Part shown: piece by piece, positions 43,917-52,700 of the stretch
Position numbering within the stretch: the first letter of the stretch is position 1
How the letters are laid out: each line of letters opens with the position of its first letter
Assembly (NCBI GenBank): GCA_903834765.1
Contig: CAILKE010000021.1
Coordinates: 44,530-108,529, forward strand
Length of the DNA: 64,000 nt
Source: an uncultured Bacteroidota bacterium
GTDB lineage: Bacteria > Bacteroidota > Bacteroidia > B-17B0 > Aurantibacillaceae
Direction: 5' to 3'
Position numbers and translations under genes: made by a program
Notes under the pieces: model-generated
The model's input: only the letters and a program-made list of their open reading frames with translations
The model's database searches: none
Told to the model about the DNA's origin: nothing

Positions 43917-45209
43917 TTATCTTCTATCAATAAATGTTATTGGTTTTCGGCTCATTTCTGGTAATTGCCTTTTACTAATATTTTCAGGCGTTTGAAGTAT
44001 AATTGTTGGAGCAACTCTTAGCTTTGCCCTAAAGTGATCTTTTAAATCTTTATCAAAATTTTCGGGTGGGTAATTACAACCGATGTGGATTTCAATTTCG
44101 TCGGTACCAATATCATTAGTAAATACTTCAATGATATAATTTTTAATATATGGTACTGTATTTAAAATATCGTATAACGCTGGCGGATATAAACTCGTTC
44201 CTTTAAATTTGATCATCTGTTGTTTTCGTCCTAAAATAGGGCTTATTCGAAGCGTAGTTCTGCCACAAGAACAAGGCTCGTAATGCGCTTTGCAAATATC
44301 GCCTGTTTTAAATCTGATTAAAGGCATACCTTCTACACCTAAAGTCGTCACTGTTAATTCTCCAGCTTCTCCATTTTTTACTGCCTTATTGGCGTCATCT
44401 AAAAACTCAACGATCAACAACTCAGGATGATGATGCCCTCCTCTACCCGCTTCACACTCGGTAAAAGCGGCTCCCATTTCGGTTGAGGCATAAGTACTAA
44501 ATAACTGAACTGGCCATTTATCTGTAATGATTTTCCCTAATGTATTATAAGTAAAGTCTTCGTTACGAATTGGTTCACCAATACAGACTATTTTTTTAAT
44601 ACTTGAACTTTTATAATCAATATGATTAGCTTCAGCAAACTCGATGAGCTTTACAATAAAAGATGGAACTGCAATAGCAATAGTTGGATTCAATCGTTTG
44701 ATTGTGTCCCATTGAAACTCAGGCATTCCATTCCCTACCCTTACCACACCAGCACCCATTTGTTTGATACCTAAAAAATAAGCCATGCCTGCCATAAAAC
44801 GCCTGTCGATGGTAGTCATTAATTGAAAAATATCGTGCTTAGTGCCAGTAGCACAAGCTAAAGAGATATTTTCGTTATAAGCTAAACGTTCTAAATCACT
44901 GTCCGTTAATGCAAAGGTCAAAGGATCTCCCAAGGTGCCACTCGTAGTAACATAATCAATCAATTTATCTCGAGGAACGCAAATAAAGTCGAAATTATGT
45001 TTATACAAATCGTCCTTAGTGGTAATTGGAAGATTCTGTAAATCAGATAATGTCTTTATTTTTGAACTATCAATACCATGCTCTTTAAAATGAGTTTGAT
45101 AAAACTTAGAATTTGAATTAACATATGCCAATAATTCTGCAAGTTTTAATTCCTGAAGTTGATTTATATCATTCGGAGACTGGGTTTCGATATGTGGTAT
45201 GGTTTTCAA
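43917..45209 (-). CDS. PaaK-like acyl- or aryl-CoA ligase (AMP-forming)
   Basis: 430 residues. Adenylate-forming enzyme of the phenylacetate-CoA ligase superfamily: ATP loop TTSGTLGDP, the A5-like YASTEMGAAFTECE, RFKTGDIC, then a Cys-rich loop (CSCGRTT) and IKFKGTSLYPPALYDIL leading into the C-terminal domain with the catalytic Lys region. The substrate is unclear: no paa genes are nearby, so phenylacetate itself is unlikely. It sits upstream of an acyltransferase on the same strand, which points to lipid or surface-pigment assembly; flexirubin-type pigment clusters in Bacteroidota also pair such genes, but no aryl-polyene genes are seen here. The function is therefore inferred. Confidence 0.82.
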   Translation of the reverse strand: MKTIPHIETQSPNDINQLQELKLAELLAYVNSNSKFYQTHFKEHGIDSSKIKTLSDLQNLPITTKDDLYKHNFDFICVPRDKLIDYVTTSGTLGDPLTFALTDSDLERLAYNENISLACATGTKHDIFQLMTTIDRRFMAGMAYFLGIKQMGAGVVRVGNGMPEFQWDTIKRLNPTIAIAVPSFIVKLIEFAEANHIDYKSSSIKKIVCIGEPIRNEDFTYNTLGKIITDKWPVQLFSTYASTEMGAAFTECEAGRGGHHHPELLIVEFLDDANKAVKNGEAGELTVTTLGVEGMPLIRFKTGDICKAHYEPCSCGRTTLRISPILGRKQQMIKFKGTSLYPPALYDILNTVPYIKNYIIEVFTNDIGTDEIEIHIGCNYPPENFDKDLKDHFRAKLRVAPTIILQTPENISKRQLPEMSRKPITFIDRR

Positions 45210-45283
45210 TGAATCAAAAAAAAGGAGTGCCTAAGATAATAGAAAATTACATATTATGGTTAAATTAGTGTTATTAATATCAA

Positions 45284-45829
45284 ATGAAAATTAAAGAAGA
45301 ATTGTTAGCAGAAATAAGGGTATTTAAAGCTCCTGAATTAGCCAAACAGATTTTAAAATCTCACCAGATTGCTGAATTAGTAACCTTAGCATTAGAAAGA
45401 GATCCTTTGCTAAGTAGCCGTGCCATATGGATATTAAGCCATTGTAGCGATATCGATCAAACTTGCGTTAAGCCTTATTATTCTTCTCTTATTTTAAATC
45501 TTAAAAACAAACAATTACACGATGGTGTTATTCGAAGTACGCTTCGCTTGTTTCAAGAACAAGAAGTACCAATAGAGCATCAATCTTTCCTACTTGATAA
45601 GTGTTACGAATATATTAAAAATCCTTCTGAAGCTATTGCGATCAGAAGTTTTGCAATAACAGTGATTTACAATATCTCTAAACCATATCCAGAATTATTA
45701 TATGAATTAAAATTGCTTTTGACACATTTGAAAACCAATGAGTCCTCACCAGGAATGCTCTCTAAACTAAAAAAGACAGAGGCATTAATTAACAAAAACA
45801 ATCTATCATTATATAAAAAATCCTATTGA
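45284..45829 (+). CDS. all-helical (HEAT-like) protein of unknown function
   Basis: 181 residues, no signal peptide. Nearly all helix, with a repeated short-helix-pair pattern (APELAKQILKSHQIAELVTL, SSRAIWILSHCSDIDQTCVK, GVIRSTLRLFQEQEVPIEHQ, AIAIRSFAITVIYNISKPYP), typical of HEAT or armadillo-like repeats used for binding proteins or nucleic acids. I recall small helical proteins like this in Flavobacteriia but assign no name. The stop lies inside a hairpin that serves as terminator for the opposite strand. It is divergent from the PaaK-like gene, with a 74-bp gap. Confidence 0.75.
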   Translation: MKIKEELLAEIRVFKAPELAKQILKSHQIAELVTLALERDPLLSSRAIWILSHCSDIDQTCVKPYYSSLILNLKNKQLHDGVIRSTLRLFQEQEVPIEHQSFLLDKCYEYIKNPSEAIAIRSFAITVIYNISKPYPELLYELKLLLTHLKTNESSPGMLSKLKKTEALINKNNLSLYKKSY

Positions 45830-45860
45830 TTTATGGCGCATTGCATAAACAAATAGGATT
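45815..45860 (-). terminator. hairpin terminator between convergent genes
   Basis: AATCCTATT (45819-45827) pairs with AATAGGATT (45852-45860); inside, TTTATG pairs with CATAAA, so the arm is bipartite. On the minus strand it ends in a run of T, so it likely stops transcription of the lipoprotein gene at 45888. It overlaps the stop codon of the plus-strand gene. Confidence 0.75.
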
Positions 45861-45887
45861 AAAAAGTAATCTTAACTTTCAGTTTAG

Positions 45888-46739
45888 TTAAGGTAAAGTA
45901 ATGGTGTATGTATTACCATTAATAGTAACAGTTGCCTGATCATCACAAGTCCCATTACCATAATCAATAGTGCGCATAGCTTTTCCACTTGGTGTATGTT
46001 CTAAAATCCCTTGTGTGAAATGTTTACGGCAACCTACTGCCATGTTTCTAATTAATGGAGAAGTAATAGTGGATGAAAACGAATTTGAATTTGATGAAGT
46101 ACCATTTGCAGTGCCTGTAATTGAATATATATCATCAGACCAAGAAACTGTATTTTCTCCAGCTATCCATTCTCGTTGACGAATACTTGACCATGTAATC
46201 GTTCCCCCTCCATTAGCTTTTTCGATTGTCATATTCGCATTAATTTCATAAACCAAATGATTTGCAGCATTATGTCCTTTATTTGTAATGGTTTTTGAGC
46301 CTGAAACCTGATTATCATTTACAAAATAATTTTGTGGCGTAATAGTAATAACCGTTAATGAATCTCTGTATTTACCATTGAATGATAAGATAATAGAGCC
46401 TCTTCTATTTCGACCATCATTGCACAAACAATTACTCGTACCAAAATTTACAGTAATAGTTTTTGCAGCAATTAAGCTATCAACTGTAATAACAGCGCAA
46501 GATGTAGCCAATAATCCTTCAGAATCAGTTGTTTTAAAACTTTGCACGGAATAATTTCGCCCAGCTTCATCAGAAATGCTAGTTAAATCATTTACTGAAG
46601 ATGAAGCTAAAGATTGGTCAGATGCTGAAGTAGTATCTGTATCTTTTTCGTTAATTTCTTTTTTCTTACAAGACGTAAAACATATTGCGCTTGTAATAAT
46701 TCCAATAAAAAGGAAATAAGTTATTTTTTTCGTTTTCAT
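45888..46739 (-). CDS. lipoprotein of unknown function
   Basis: 283 residues from the ATG at 46739. Longer starts upstream (46745, 46781) only add residues before a normal signal peptide, so I reject them. The lipobox ICFTSC gives a lipidated Cys about residue 24, followed by KKKE and a Ser/Asp-rich linker. The mature domain is beta-rich, with the notable NFGTSNCLCNDGRNRRGSII, a DITY-like middle part and a C-terminal IRNMAVGCRKHFTQGILEHTPSG then YGNGTCDDQATVTINGNTYTI. Four or five Cys suggest disulfides. Not recognised; similar proteins are known to me only as hypothetical Bacteroidota lipoproteins. The next lipoprotein gene lies 69 bp upstream on the same strand. Confidence 0.75.
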   Translation of the reverse strand: MKTKKITYFLFIGIITSAICFTSCKKKEINEKDTDTTSASDQSLASSSVNDLTSISDEAGRNYSVQSFKTTDSEGLLATSCAVITVDSLIAAKTITVNFGTSNCLCNDGRNRRGSIILSFNGKYRDSLTVITITPQNYFVNDNQVSGSKTITNKGHNAANHLVYEINANMTIEKANGGGTITWSSIRQREWIAGENTVSWSDDIYSITGTANGTSSNSNSFSSTITSPLIRNMAVGCRKHFTQGILEHTPSGKAMRTIDYGNGTCDDQATVTINGNTYTITLP

Positions 46740-46808
46740 AATCATAAAATTTAAAGGATTTATGTTTAAGACTCTTAACACAAATTAAAGTTTAATGCTT
46801 AAAAAAAT

Positions 46809-47306
46809 TTATTTTGCAAAACTACCGCAACCCTTATAGGTTTTGTTGTTTAATTTTATGATAACGTTCCTTTCTTCCTTTTCGCCACTTGCCGAATAAA
46901 CGCAAGGTGTATTTGAAATTGAAACAGCAATTGATCTATCCACACCACATACATTATATGTTTTCGAAAATGCATATCCTTTTGGATTATCTAAATTTTC
47001 AAATTTCTCAACAAATAATGCACTATCCTTCCCGTAATCAACTATTAATCTTAATTTATTACCATAAAACTGAGCATACCAACCTGGCTCTGAACCATGC
47101 GCTAAAAAAAGTAACTTATTATCTTTAGCTTGTTGTTGCTCTTCTTCTTCTACTAAATTAGTAAGGGCATCAAGCTTAGAAACAGAAATATCAATGCTAG
47201 CAACAGTATCATCTCCATTTTTCAGAGTTTTTTCCCCCTTAGAGTTAAATTGATTACAAGCAGTTATTAAAAATAAAGCTATGATTGGAATTATATTTTT
47301 TTTCAT
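46809..47306 (-). CDS. lipoprotein with COG3650-like domain
   Basis: 165 residues. The lipobox LITAC marks a lipoprotein (Cys about 17). After a charged linker (LEEEEQQQAKDNKLL region) the C-terminal part reads GSEPGWYAQFYGNKLRLIVDYG, SIAVSISNTPCVYSASGEKEER and IIKLNNKTYKGCGSF. This pattern (GxEPxW near the start, PCxxxxSGE, YxGCG near the end) matches the small extracytoplasmic domain of COG3650, of unknown function, often fused to META or related domains. The two Cys may pair. The upstream region contains the promoter of the divergent marC gene. Confidence 0.75.
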   Translation of the reverse strand: MKKNIIPIIALFLITACNQFNSKGEKTLKNGDDTVASIDISVSKLDALTNLVEEEEQQQAKDNKLLFLAHGSEPGWYAQFYGNKLRLIVDYGKDSALFVEKFENLDNPKGYAFSKTYNVCGVDRSIAVSISNTPCVYSASGEKEERNVIIKLNNKTYKGCGSFAK

Positions 47307-47357
47307 CGAATGTATTTTAATTTATCCTTTAAATTTACACACTATTTTTTATAAATG

Positions 47358-47365
47358 TATCTTTG
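47358..47365 (+). promoter_or_regulatory. -7 promoter box of marC (TATCTTTG)
   Basis: Exact TAnnTTTG match. A start at TTG (47363) would lie inside this box, which favours the ATG at 47381, about 10 nt after the expected transcription start. The -33 element is weak (TTTA). Confidence 0.6.
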
Positions 47366-47380
47366 CAAAAACAAATAACT

Positions 47381-47953
47381 ATGGAATTGAAGTTTGATAT
47401 CATCGAAATTTTAAAAGTAACAATGGTTCTTTTTGCAGTTATTGATATTATTGGTTCAATTCCAGTTATCATTAGCCTAAAACAAAAAGCTGGCGGTATT
47501 AATGCCCCAAAGGCTTCATTTGTATCATTGGGGATTATGTTGGTTTTCCTATTTGTAGGAAATACGATTTTAGAAATCATTGGCATTTCAATCGGCGATT
47601 TTGCTATAGCTGGTTCTATCTTAATATTTATAGTAGCTATGGAAATGATCTTAGGAATTCAAATTTCAAAGGATAGTGTTCCCGCAACAGCATCAGTTAT
47701 TCCCTTGGCTTTTCCTCTTATTGCAGGAACTGGAACGCTAACAACCCTACTATCTATTCGAGCTGAATATAATATTGTTTCCATTATTGTTGCTATTATA
47801 TTAAATGTGGTTATTGTGTATGTAGTTTTAAAAAACTTACAACGACTCGAAAACCTATTGGGTATTGGAGGAATCGCTATTCTTAAAAAAGTATTTGGCA
47901 TTATTTTATTAGCAATTGCAATTAAATTATTTAAAAAATACACTGGGCTCTAA
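47381..47953 (+). CDS. MarC family integral membrane protein
   Basis: 190 residues from the ATG at 47381, chosen over a TTG at 47363 that lies inside the promoter. Six predicted membrane segments and the family motifs VLFAVIDIIGSIPVI, IAGSILIFIVAMEMI and VPLAFPLIAGTGTLTT (the conserved PLAFPxIAGP-like loop) identify the MarC/UPF0056 family. The family's function is unknown; the E. coli name came from a multiple-antibiotic-resistance locus, but no resistance role is established. Leads into the POT transporter gene, which has its own promoter 67 bp before its start. Confidence 0.9.
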   Translation: MELKFDIIEILKVTMVLFAVIDIIGSIPVIISLKQKAGGINAPKASFVSLGIMLVFLFVGNTILEIIGISIGDFAIAGSILIFIVAMEMILGIQISKDSVPATASVIPLAFPLIAGTGTLTTLLSIRAEYNIVSIIVAIILNVVIVYVVLKNLQRLENLLGIGGIAILKKVFGIILLAIAIKLFKKYTGL

Positions 47954-47977
47954 TAGTTTACTCACGACGAAAATTTA

Positions 47978-48008
47978 TTGTTAACTTATCTCGATTCTTT
48001 TATCTTTA
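47978..48008 (+). promoter_or_regulatory. putative promoter of the POT transporter gene
   Basis: TTG at 47978-47980 and TATCTTTA at 48001-48008, spacer 20 bp, only 12 bp before the ATG at 48020. It differs from consensus at one position (A for G). Confidence 0.5.
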
Positions 48009-48019
48009 TCAAAAAAAAT

Positions 48020-49660
48020 ATGGCATCAACTTCTAAACATCCGAAAGGATTGTTCTTTTTAGCTTTTACAGAATTTTGGGAACGCTTTGGTTACTATTTA
48101 ATGATTGGGATTTTCTTTTTATATATGACTACCGATGCTGAAAGTGGTGGTTTTGGATGGGAAAATGCAAAGGCATCAGATATATTTGGAACTTTTATAG
48201 CCTGCGCCTATTTAACACCTTTTATTGGTGGTTTATTAGCCGATATGAAATTAGGATATCGTTTTTCGATAACTATAGGCGGCATACTTATGGGCTTAGG
48301 TTATTGTTTATTATCAGTGCGTGAAGAATGGGCTTTTTATACCGCACTAGTTACTATGATTGTTGGCAATGGGTTCTTTAAACCAAACATTTCTACCTTG
48401 CTAGGCAATTTGTATAACGACCCAAGATATAAAGCTAATAAAGATTCTGGGTACAACTTGTTTTATATGAGTATCAATATTGGTGCTTTTTTATGCAATT
48501 TTATTGCAGCATATATGCGAATGAAATATGGTTGGAATTGGGCTTTTATTACGGCTGGTATTGGAATGTTTATAGGTGTTATTACTTTTTGGGTTGGCAT
48601 GAAACATTACAAACAAGTTGATATAAGAAAAGAACCAACCTCTGAAGATAAACCAATGATTATTCGCTTTCTAAAAGTATTAGGTATTGCTGTAGGATTT
48701 GGCGCCTTAGGCTGGTTTATACCAGATACTATTTTCGGAAGTGATAGCACAGACGCTTTTTTATGTGCCTGCATTCCTGTTATATACTTTTACTATACTG
48801 TTTATAAAAGTTGTACAATCGAAGAACGAAAACCTATGGGTACAATGTTTACCATTTTTGGTATTGTAATTATTTTTTGGGCTATTTTCAAATTAAATGG
48901 TACTGCTCTTACAACCTATGCCAACTCTTATACTGATAGAGAAATGCCTACAGCAATTGTTCCAAAAGCTCAATCACTTTATTTATGCGACAACTCTGTA
49001 GTGGCTAAAAATGATTCAGTATACCAGTTAGACGAGCATTTTAGAAGAATAAAAAATAAAGAAGGTAAAGCAGTGAAATGTATTGACTATCCGCCTTATT
49101 TTAAAAATTTATCTCCAGAAAAATATCCACCAATGGGACAAAATTTAAATTTAATTCCCACAGAATTATTCCAATCTATTAATCCCTTTTTCGTGATATG
49201 TTTTACCCCATTAGTCGTACTTTTTTTTGGTATGCTAAGAAAAAGAAAAAAGGAGCCAACAACAGCAACCAAAATTGCCTTTGGGTTATTAATTAGTGCA
49301 TTATCAACTTTAGTTATGGTTGCTGCAGTTTACTATACAAATAACGGTATCAATAAAGCAAGTGGTTGGTGGTTAATTGGAAGTTACGGCGTTATAACTA
49401 TTGGCGAATTATGTTTGAGTCCTATGGGTTTGTCGATGGTTTCAAAGCTTTCGCCTACTCGATTCACTGCCTTAATGATGGGAGGATGGATGCTGGCCAC
49501 ATCTATTGGTAACAAATTAAGTGGTGTTTTAGCTAAAAACTGGGACAAGTTTGATGATAAATCATATTTCTTTTTGCTGAATTTTTTATTATTATTAATT
49601 GCAACTATTATTATGTTCTCTTTACTGAAACGATTAAATAGAGTTTTTAAAGAAGCCTAG
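48020..49660 (+). CDS. POT/PTR2 family proton-coupled peptide transporter
   Basis: 546 residues from the ATG at 48020. A start at 47978 would add 14 residues coded by promoter DNA. A major facilitator with about 14 membrane segments. N-terminal signature EFWERFGYYLMIGIF (ExxERFxYY), the PTR2 motif FYMSINIGAFLCNF (about 165-178), and the C-terminal IGELCLSPMGLSMVSKLSPTR. It takes up di- and tripeptides with protons, although relatives also move other compounds. There is an extra-long loop of about 80 residues between helices 9 and 10 (about 315-395), containing CDNSVVAKNDSV and a Pro/Tyr-rich part, longer than typical. No adjacent transport partner. Confidence 0.92.
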   Translation: MASTSKHPKGLFFLAFTEFWERFGYYLMIGIFFLYMTTDAESGGFGWENAKASDIFGTFIACAYLTPFIGGLLADMKLGYRFSITIGGILMGLGYCLLSVREEWAFYTALVTMIVGNGFFKPNISTLLGNLYNDPRYKANKDSGYNLFYMSINIGAFLCNFIAAYMRMKYGWNWAFITAGIGMFIGVITFWVGMKHYKQVDIRKEPTSEDKPMIIRFLKVLGIAVGFGALGWFIPDTIFGSDSTDAFLCACIPVIYFYYTVYKSCTIEERKPMGTMFTIFGIVIIFWAIFKLNGTALTTYANSYTDREMPTAIVPKAQSLYLCDNSVVAKNDSVYQLDEHFRRIKNKEGKAVKCIDYPPYFKNLSPEKYPPMGQNLNLIPTELFQSINPFFVICFTPLVVLFFGMLRKRKKEPTTATKIAFGLLISALSTLVMVAAVYYTNNGINKASGWWLIGSYGVITIGELCLSPMGLSMVSKLSPTRFTALMMGGWMLATSIGNKLSGVLAKNWDKFDDKSYFFLLNFLLLLIATIIMFSLLKRLNRVFKEA

Positions 49661-49718
49661 ATTTAATTGAAATTTCATATCATTGGTTATTTAAAAAAAT
49701 ATTTTGTAATTTTAATTA

Positions 49719-51272
49719 ATGAATAAATGGTTAGTTTATTTTCTCCTTTGTTTATGTTATTTAAAATCACTTCATAGCCAAAACAAAGGACTGGTTCAGC
49801 AGCAATACGAAATTATTGATGGTGATGAATATATGAGCATTAAAAATTATGCTACTGCATTAGAAATTTATAAAGAAATTGCTAAAACTTTCCCAAACAA
49901 TAGAGAGATTCAATATAAAATCGCATTATGTTATTTAAACACTAGCCATAATCAATTAGAAGCAATTAAGTATTTAGAATATGTAGTTCAGGAAGAAAAA
50001 TTTGAACCCGAAGCTTGGTTTGAATTAGGTTATGCATATGCCTTAGATTATAAATTAGACGAAGCCATTGCTTCGCTAGAAAAATATAAAACTCTGATAC
50101 CAAAACAAAGTGCAAAAGCAAACGTTCGTATTCAACAATGTAATAATGCGAAGGAACTCATGAAACGCCCCGTAAATGTGTCTTTTCAAAATTTAGGTAA
50201 AGAATTAAATTCTGCTTATCCCGATTATTATCCTTGGATTACTAAAGATGAAAATTTTTTAGCATTTACCTCTCGCCGAAAAGGCAATATTGGAGGAGCT
50301 ATTGAAGGTGATGGCTATTATTCTTCTGATATTTATACAAGTATTGCTGTTCATGGTAAGTGGGGAAAGGCACGTAATATTGGACCTTCTATTAATACTT
50401 CTTTAGATGAACAGGTTGTGGGATTAAAAGCAGATGGCTCTGAAATGCTAGTATATTTGGATCACATGGATGTTTTCGGAGATTTATTTTCATCTAAAAA
50501 GAAAGGCTCAAACTTTCAAAAAGTAATTCCTTTATCTGAACAATTTAATAAAAAAATTGAACATTCTGGATCCATAAGTGAAGAAGGTAATACTATCTTT
50601 TTTGTGAGAAAAGAAAAAGAAGATGCAAAAACTGACATCTACATGAGTAGAATGTTGCCTTCTGGATCTTGGGGCGAACCTCAAAAATTGAATAATAATA
50701 TTAATACACCTTATAATGAAGATTTCCCCTATTTAGCCATAGATGGTAAAACACTCTATTTTTCATCAGAAGGACATAACAGCATAGGCGGATTTGATTT
50801 ATTTAAAAGCACATGGGATCCTGAAACAAATAATTGGAGTATGGCTATAAACCTAGGATATCCTATTAATACAACGGATGATGATCGAAGCATTAGTATA
50901 TCAGCTGACAATTCAGTGGGTTACATTAGCGCTATTAGACCTGGTGGTTATGGTGATTTAGACATCTATCGCATTAAATTTAATGCAAATAAAAAATATG
51001 TAATTTACAAAGGCGAGATTACATTTATAGATTCTACAAAAATACCTCAAGAAATTATTGCAAAAATTACTGCTATTGAAAAAACAACTAATGAAGAATA
51101 TAGCTTCGCTCCAAATCCTCAAACAGGGTATTTTATAATGATGCTTCCAGAAGGAGTTTATAATATATCAGTAATTTCTTCGAGTTATAAAGATGTTATT
51201 GAAACATTAATAGTTTCTGATATCGGAACTTCATCAGAAAGAAAAAAAGAATTTATGTTGATCAAGCCTTAA
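49719..51272 (+). CDS. TPR and PD40 beta-propeller protein (PorE-like without OmpA domain)
   Basis: 517 residues with a signal peptide (LCLCYLKSLHSQN). TPR helices (about 30-140) are followed by a WD40-like/PD40 propeller (about 160-420) with YPWITKDENFLAFTSRR, EHSGSISEEGNTIFFVRK, DFPYLAIDGKTLYFSS and IYRIKF motifs. A final beta-sandwich of carboxypeptidase-regulatory type (about 430-500) contains YKGEITFIDSTKIPQEIIAKI. T9SS component PorE has this order plus an OmpA-like end, which is missing here. A closely similar gene is at 62221, next to a PorP/SprF gene. Likely periplasmic or outer-membrane-associated; the exact role is inferred. Confidence 0.82.
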   Translation: MNKWLVYFLLCLCYLKSLHSQNKGLVQQQYEIIDGDEYMSIKNYATALEIYKEIAKTFPNNREIQYKIALCYLNTSHNQLEAIKYLEYVVQEEKFEPEAWFELGYAYALDYKLDEAIASLEKYKTLIPKQSAKANVRIQQCNNAKELMKRPVNVSFQNLGKELNSAYPDYYPWITKDENFLAFTSRRKGNIGGAIEGDGYYSSDIYTSIAVHGKWGKARNIGPSINTSLDEQVVGLKADGSEMLVYLDHMDVFGDLFSSKKKGSNFQKVIPLSEQFNKKIEHSGSISEEGNTIFFVRKEKEDAKTDIYMSRMLPSGSWGEPQKLNNNINTPYNEDFPYLAIDGKTLYFSSEGHNSIGGFDLFKSTWDPETNNWSMAINLGYPINTTDDDRSISISADNSVGYISAIRPGGYGDLDIYRIKFNANKKYVIYKGEITFIDSTKIPQEIIAKITAIEKTTNEEYSFAPNPQTGYFIMMLPEGVYNISVISSSYKDVIETLIVSDIGTSSERKKEFMLIKP

Positions 51273-51283
51273 ATTACAAAACA

Positions 51284-52630
51284 CTATTCCGACAAAACAC
51301 TTGTTAAATCAGCGCTTACAAAACCGTCTTCGGTAATAGCTTTGGTTGTTATTGTAAATGATTTATTTACTAAGTTCACATCGTAAGGATATACTATTTT
51401 GATATAGTTCTCGGTGAAGCCATTCATAACGCCGTTTTTGTTTTCGTGTTCAAATAAAACGGTAAACTCTTTGCTCAAGTGTTTTTCATAAAAGGCTCGT
51501 AATTTTTTAGCAGATAAAATGCGTAACATTTTATTACGACGTTTTCGTTCGCTGTATTCTACTTTACCTTCCATTAAAACTGCTTCTGTATTATCGCGCT
51601 CGCTATAAGTGAATACATGCAAATAAGAAACATCTAAATCATTAATGAAATTATATGTGTCTAAAAAATGTTCGTTTGTTTCGCCAGGAAATCCAACAAT
51701 CACATCAACCCCTATGCAACAATTTGGCATTAGCTCTTTTATTTTAGCAATCCTATTCGCATACAATTCACGCTTATAACGACGTTTCATTTTTGATAAT
51801 ATGTCGTCATTGCCACTTTGCAAAGGAATATGAAAATGAGGAACAAAGCGCTTAGATTGTGCAACAAATTCTATAACATCATCTTTTAATAAATTAGGCT
51901 CAATGGATGAAATGCGAATACGTTCAATGTTTTCAACAGCATCTAATGCTTTTATTAAATCAAGAAAGTTATAGTCTTTACGTTTTTTTGTATCAGTATC
52001 GATATCAACACCGTAACCAAAATCGCCTAGATTAACACCTGTTAATACTATTTCCTTAACCCCACTCGCTGCTATTTTCTTAGCATTTGCTATCGCATTT
52101 TCAATAGTATCACTTCTACTTTTTCCACGAGCTAAAGGAATGGTGCAAAACGTACAACTATAATCACAACCATCTTGAACTTTCAAAAAAGAACGAGTTC
52201 TATCACCAACAGAATAAGAATCAACAAAAGTGTGAACATCAGATATTTCACAATTATGAATTTCTGTATCTCTATTCTTACCAGAAAAATTAATGTAATT
52301 TAATAACTTGAACTTTTCGGATGCGCCTAAAACAACATCTACTCCCTCAATATTAGAAATTTCATCAGGTTTTAATTGAGCATAGCAACCAACAACTGCA
52401 ATAAAAGTTTCGGGGTTATGCGCTAAAACAGATTTTACAATTTGCTTACACTCTTTATCTGCATTTTCAGTAACAGAGCAAGTATTAATCACACAAACAT
52501 CAGCCCCTTTATCAATTGAAACTTTTTCAAATCCTTTTTCTTGCATCAAACGGGCAATAGTGGATGTTTCTGAAAAATTTAGCTTACAACCTAGGGTATG
52601 AAAAGAAACTGTTTTTCCTGCAAATGACAT
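51284..52630 (-). CDS. mtaB: tRNA (N6-L-threonylcarbamoyladenosine(37)-C2)-methylthiotransferase
   Basis: 448 residues. Adds a methylthio group to t6A37 of tRNAs that read ANN codons. Domains: an N-terminal UPF0004 domain with a cluster bound by C15, C51 and C82; a radical SAM domain with C155, C159 and C162 in CDYSCTFC; and a C-terminal TRAM domain (about 380-448). HTLGCKLNFSE at the start and LQSGNDDILSKMKRRY are characteristic of MtaB over MiaB or RimO. All six cysteines are present, so it should be active. It sits alone, convergent with the TPR/PD40 gene 11 bp away. Confidence 0.95.
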   Translation of the reverse strand: MSFAGKTVSFHTLGCKLNFSETSTIARLMQEKGFEKVSIDKGADVCVINTCSVTENADKECKQIVKSVLAHNPETFIAVVGCYAQLKPDEISNIEGVDVVLGASEKFKLLNYINFSGKNRDTEIHNCEISDVHTFVDSYSVGDRTRSFLKVQDGCDYSCTFCTIPLARGKSRSDTIENAIANAKKIAASGVKEIVLTGVNLGDFGYGVDIDTDTKKRKDYNFLDLIKALDAVENIERIRISSIEPNLLKDDVIEFVAQSKRFVPHFHIPLQSGNDDILSKMKRRYKRELYANRIAKIKELMPNCCIGVDVIVGFPGETNEHFLDTYNFINDLDVSYLHVFTYSERDNTEAVLMEGKVEYSERKRRNKMLRILSAKKLRAFYEKHLSKEFTVLFEHENKNGVMNGFTENYIKIVYPYDVNLVNKSFTITTKAITEDGFVSADLTSVLSE

Positions 52631-52700
52631 GTGATAAAGATAGCAATTTATAAATAAATGAAACTATTAGTATTGATTACAACTCTACACAAAATTATTC

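Noticed and set aside
45210..45283. AAAGGAGTG as a Shine-Dalgarno sequence for the helical protein at 45284
   Set aside because: It lies about 60 bp before the ATG, far outside the useful distance.
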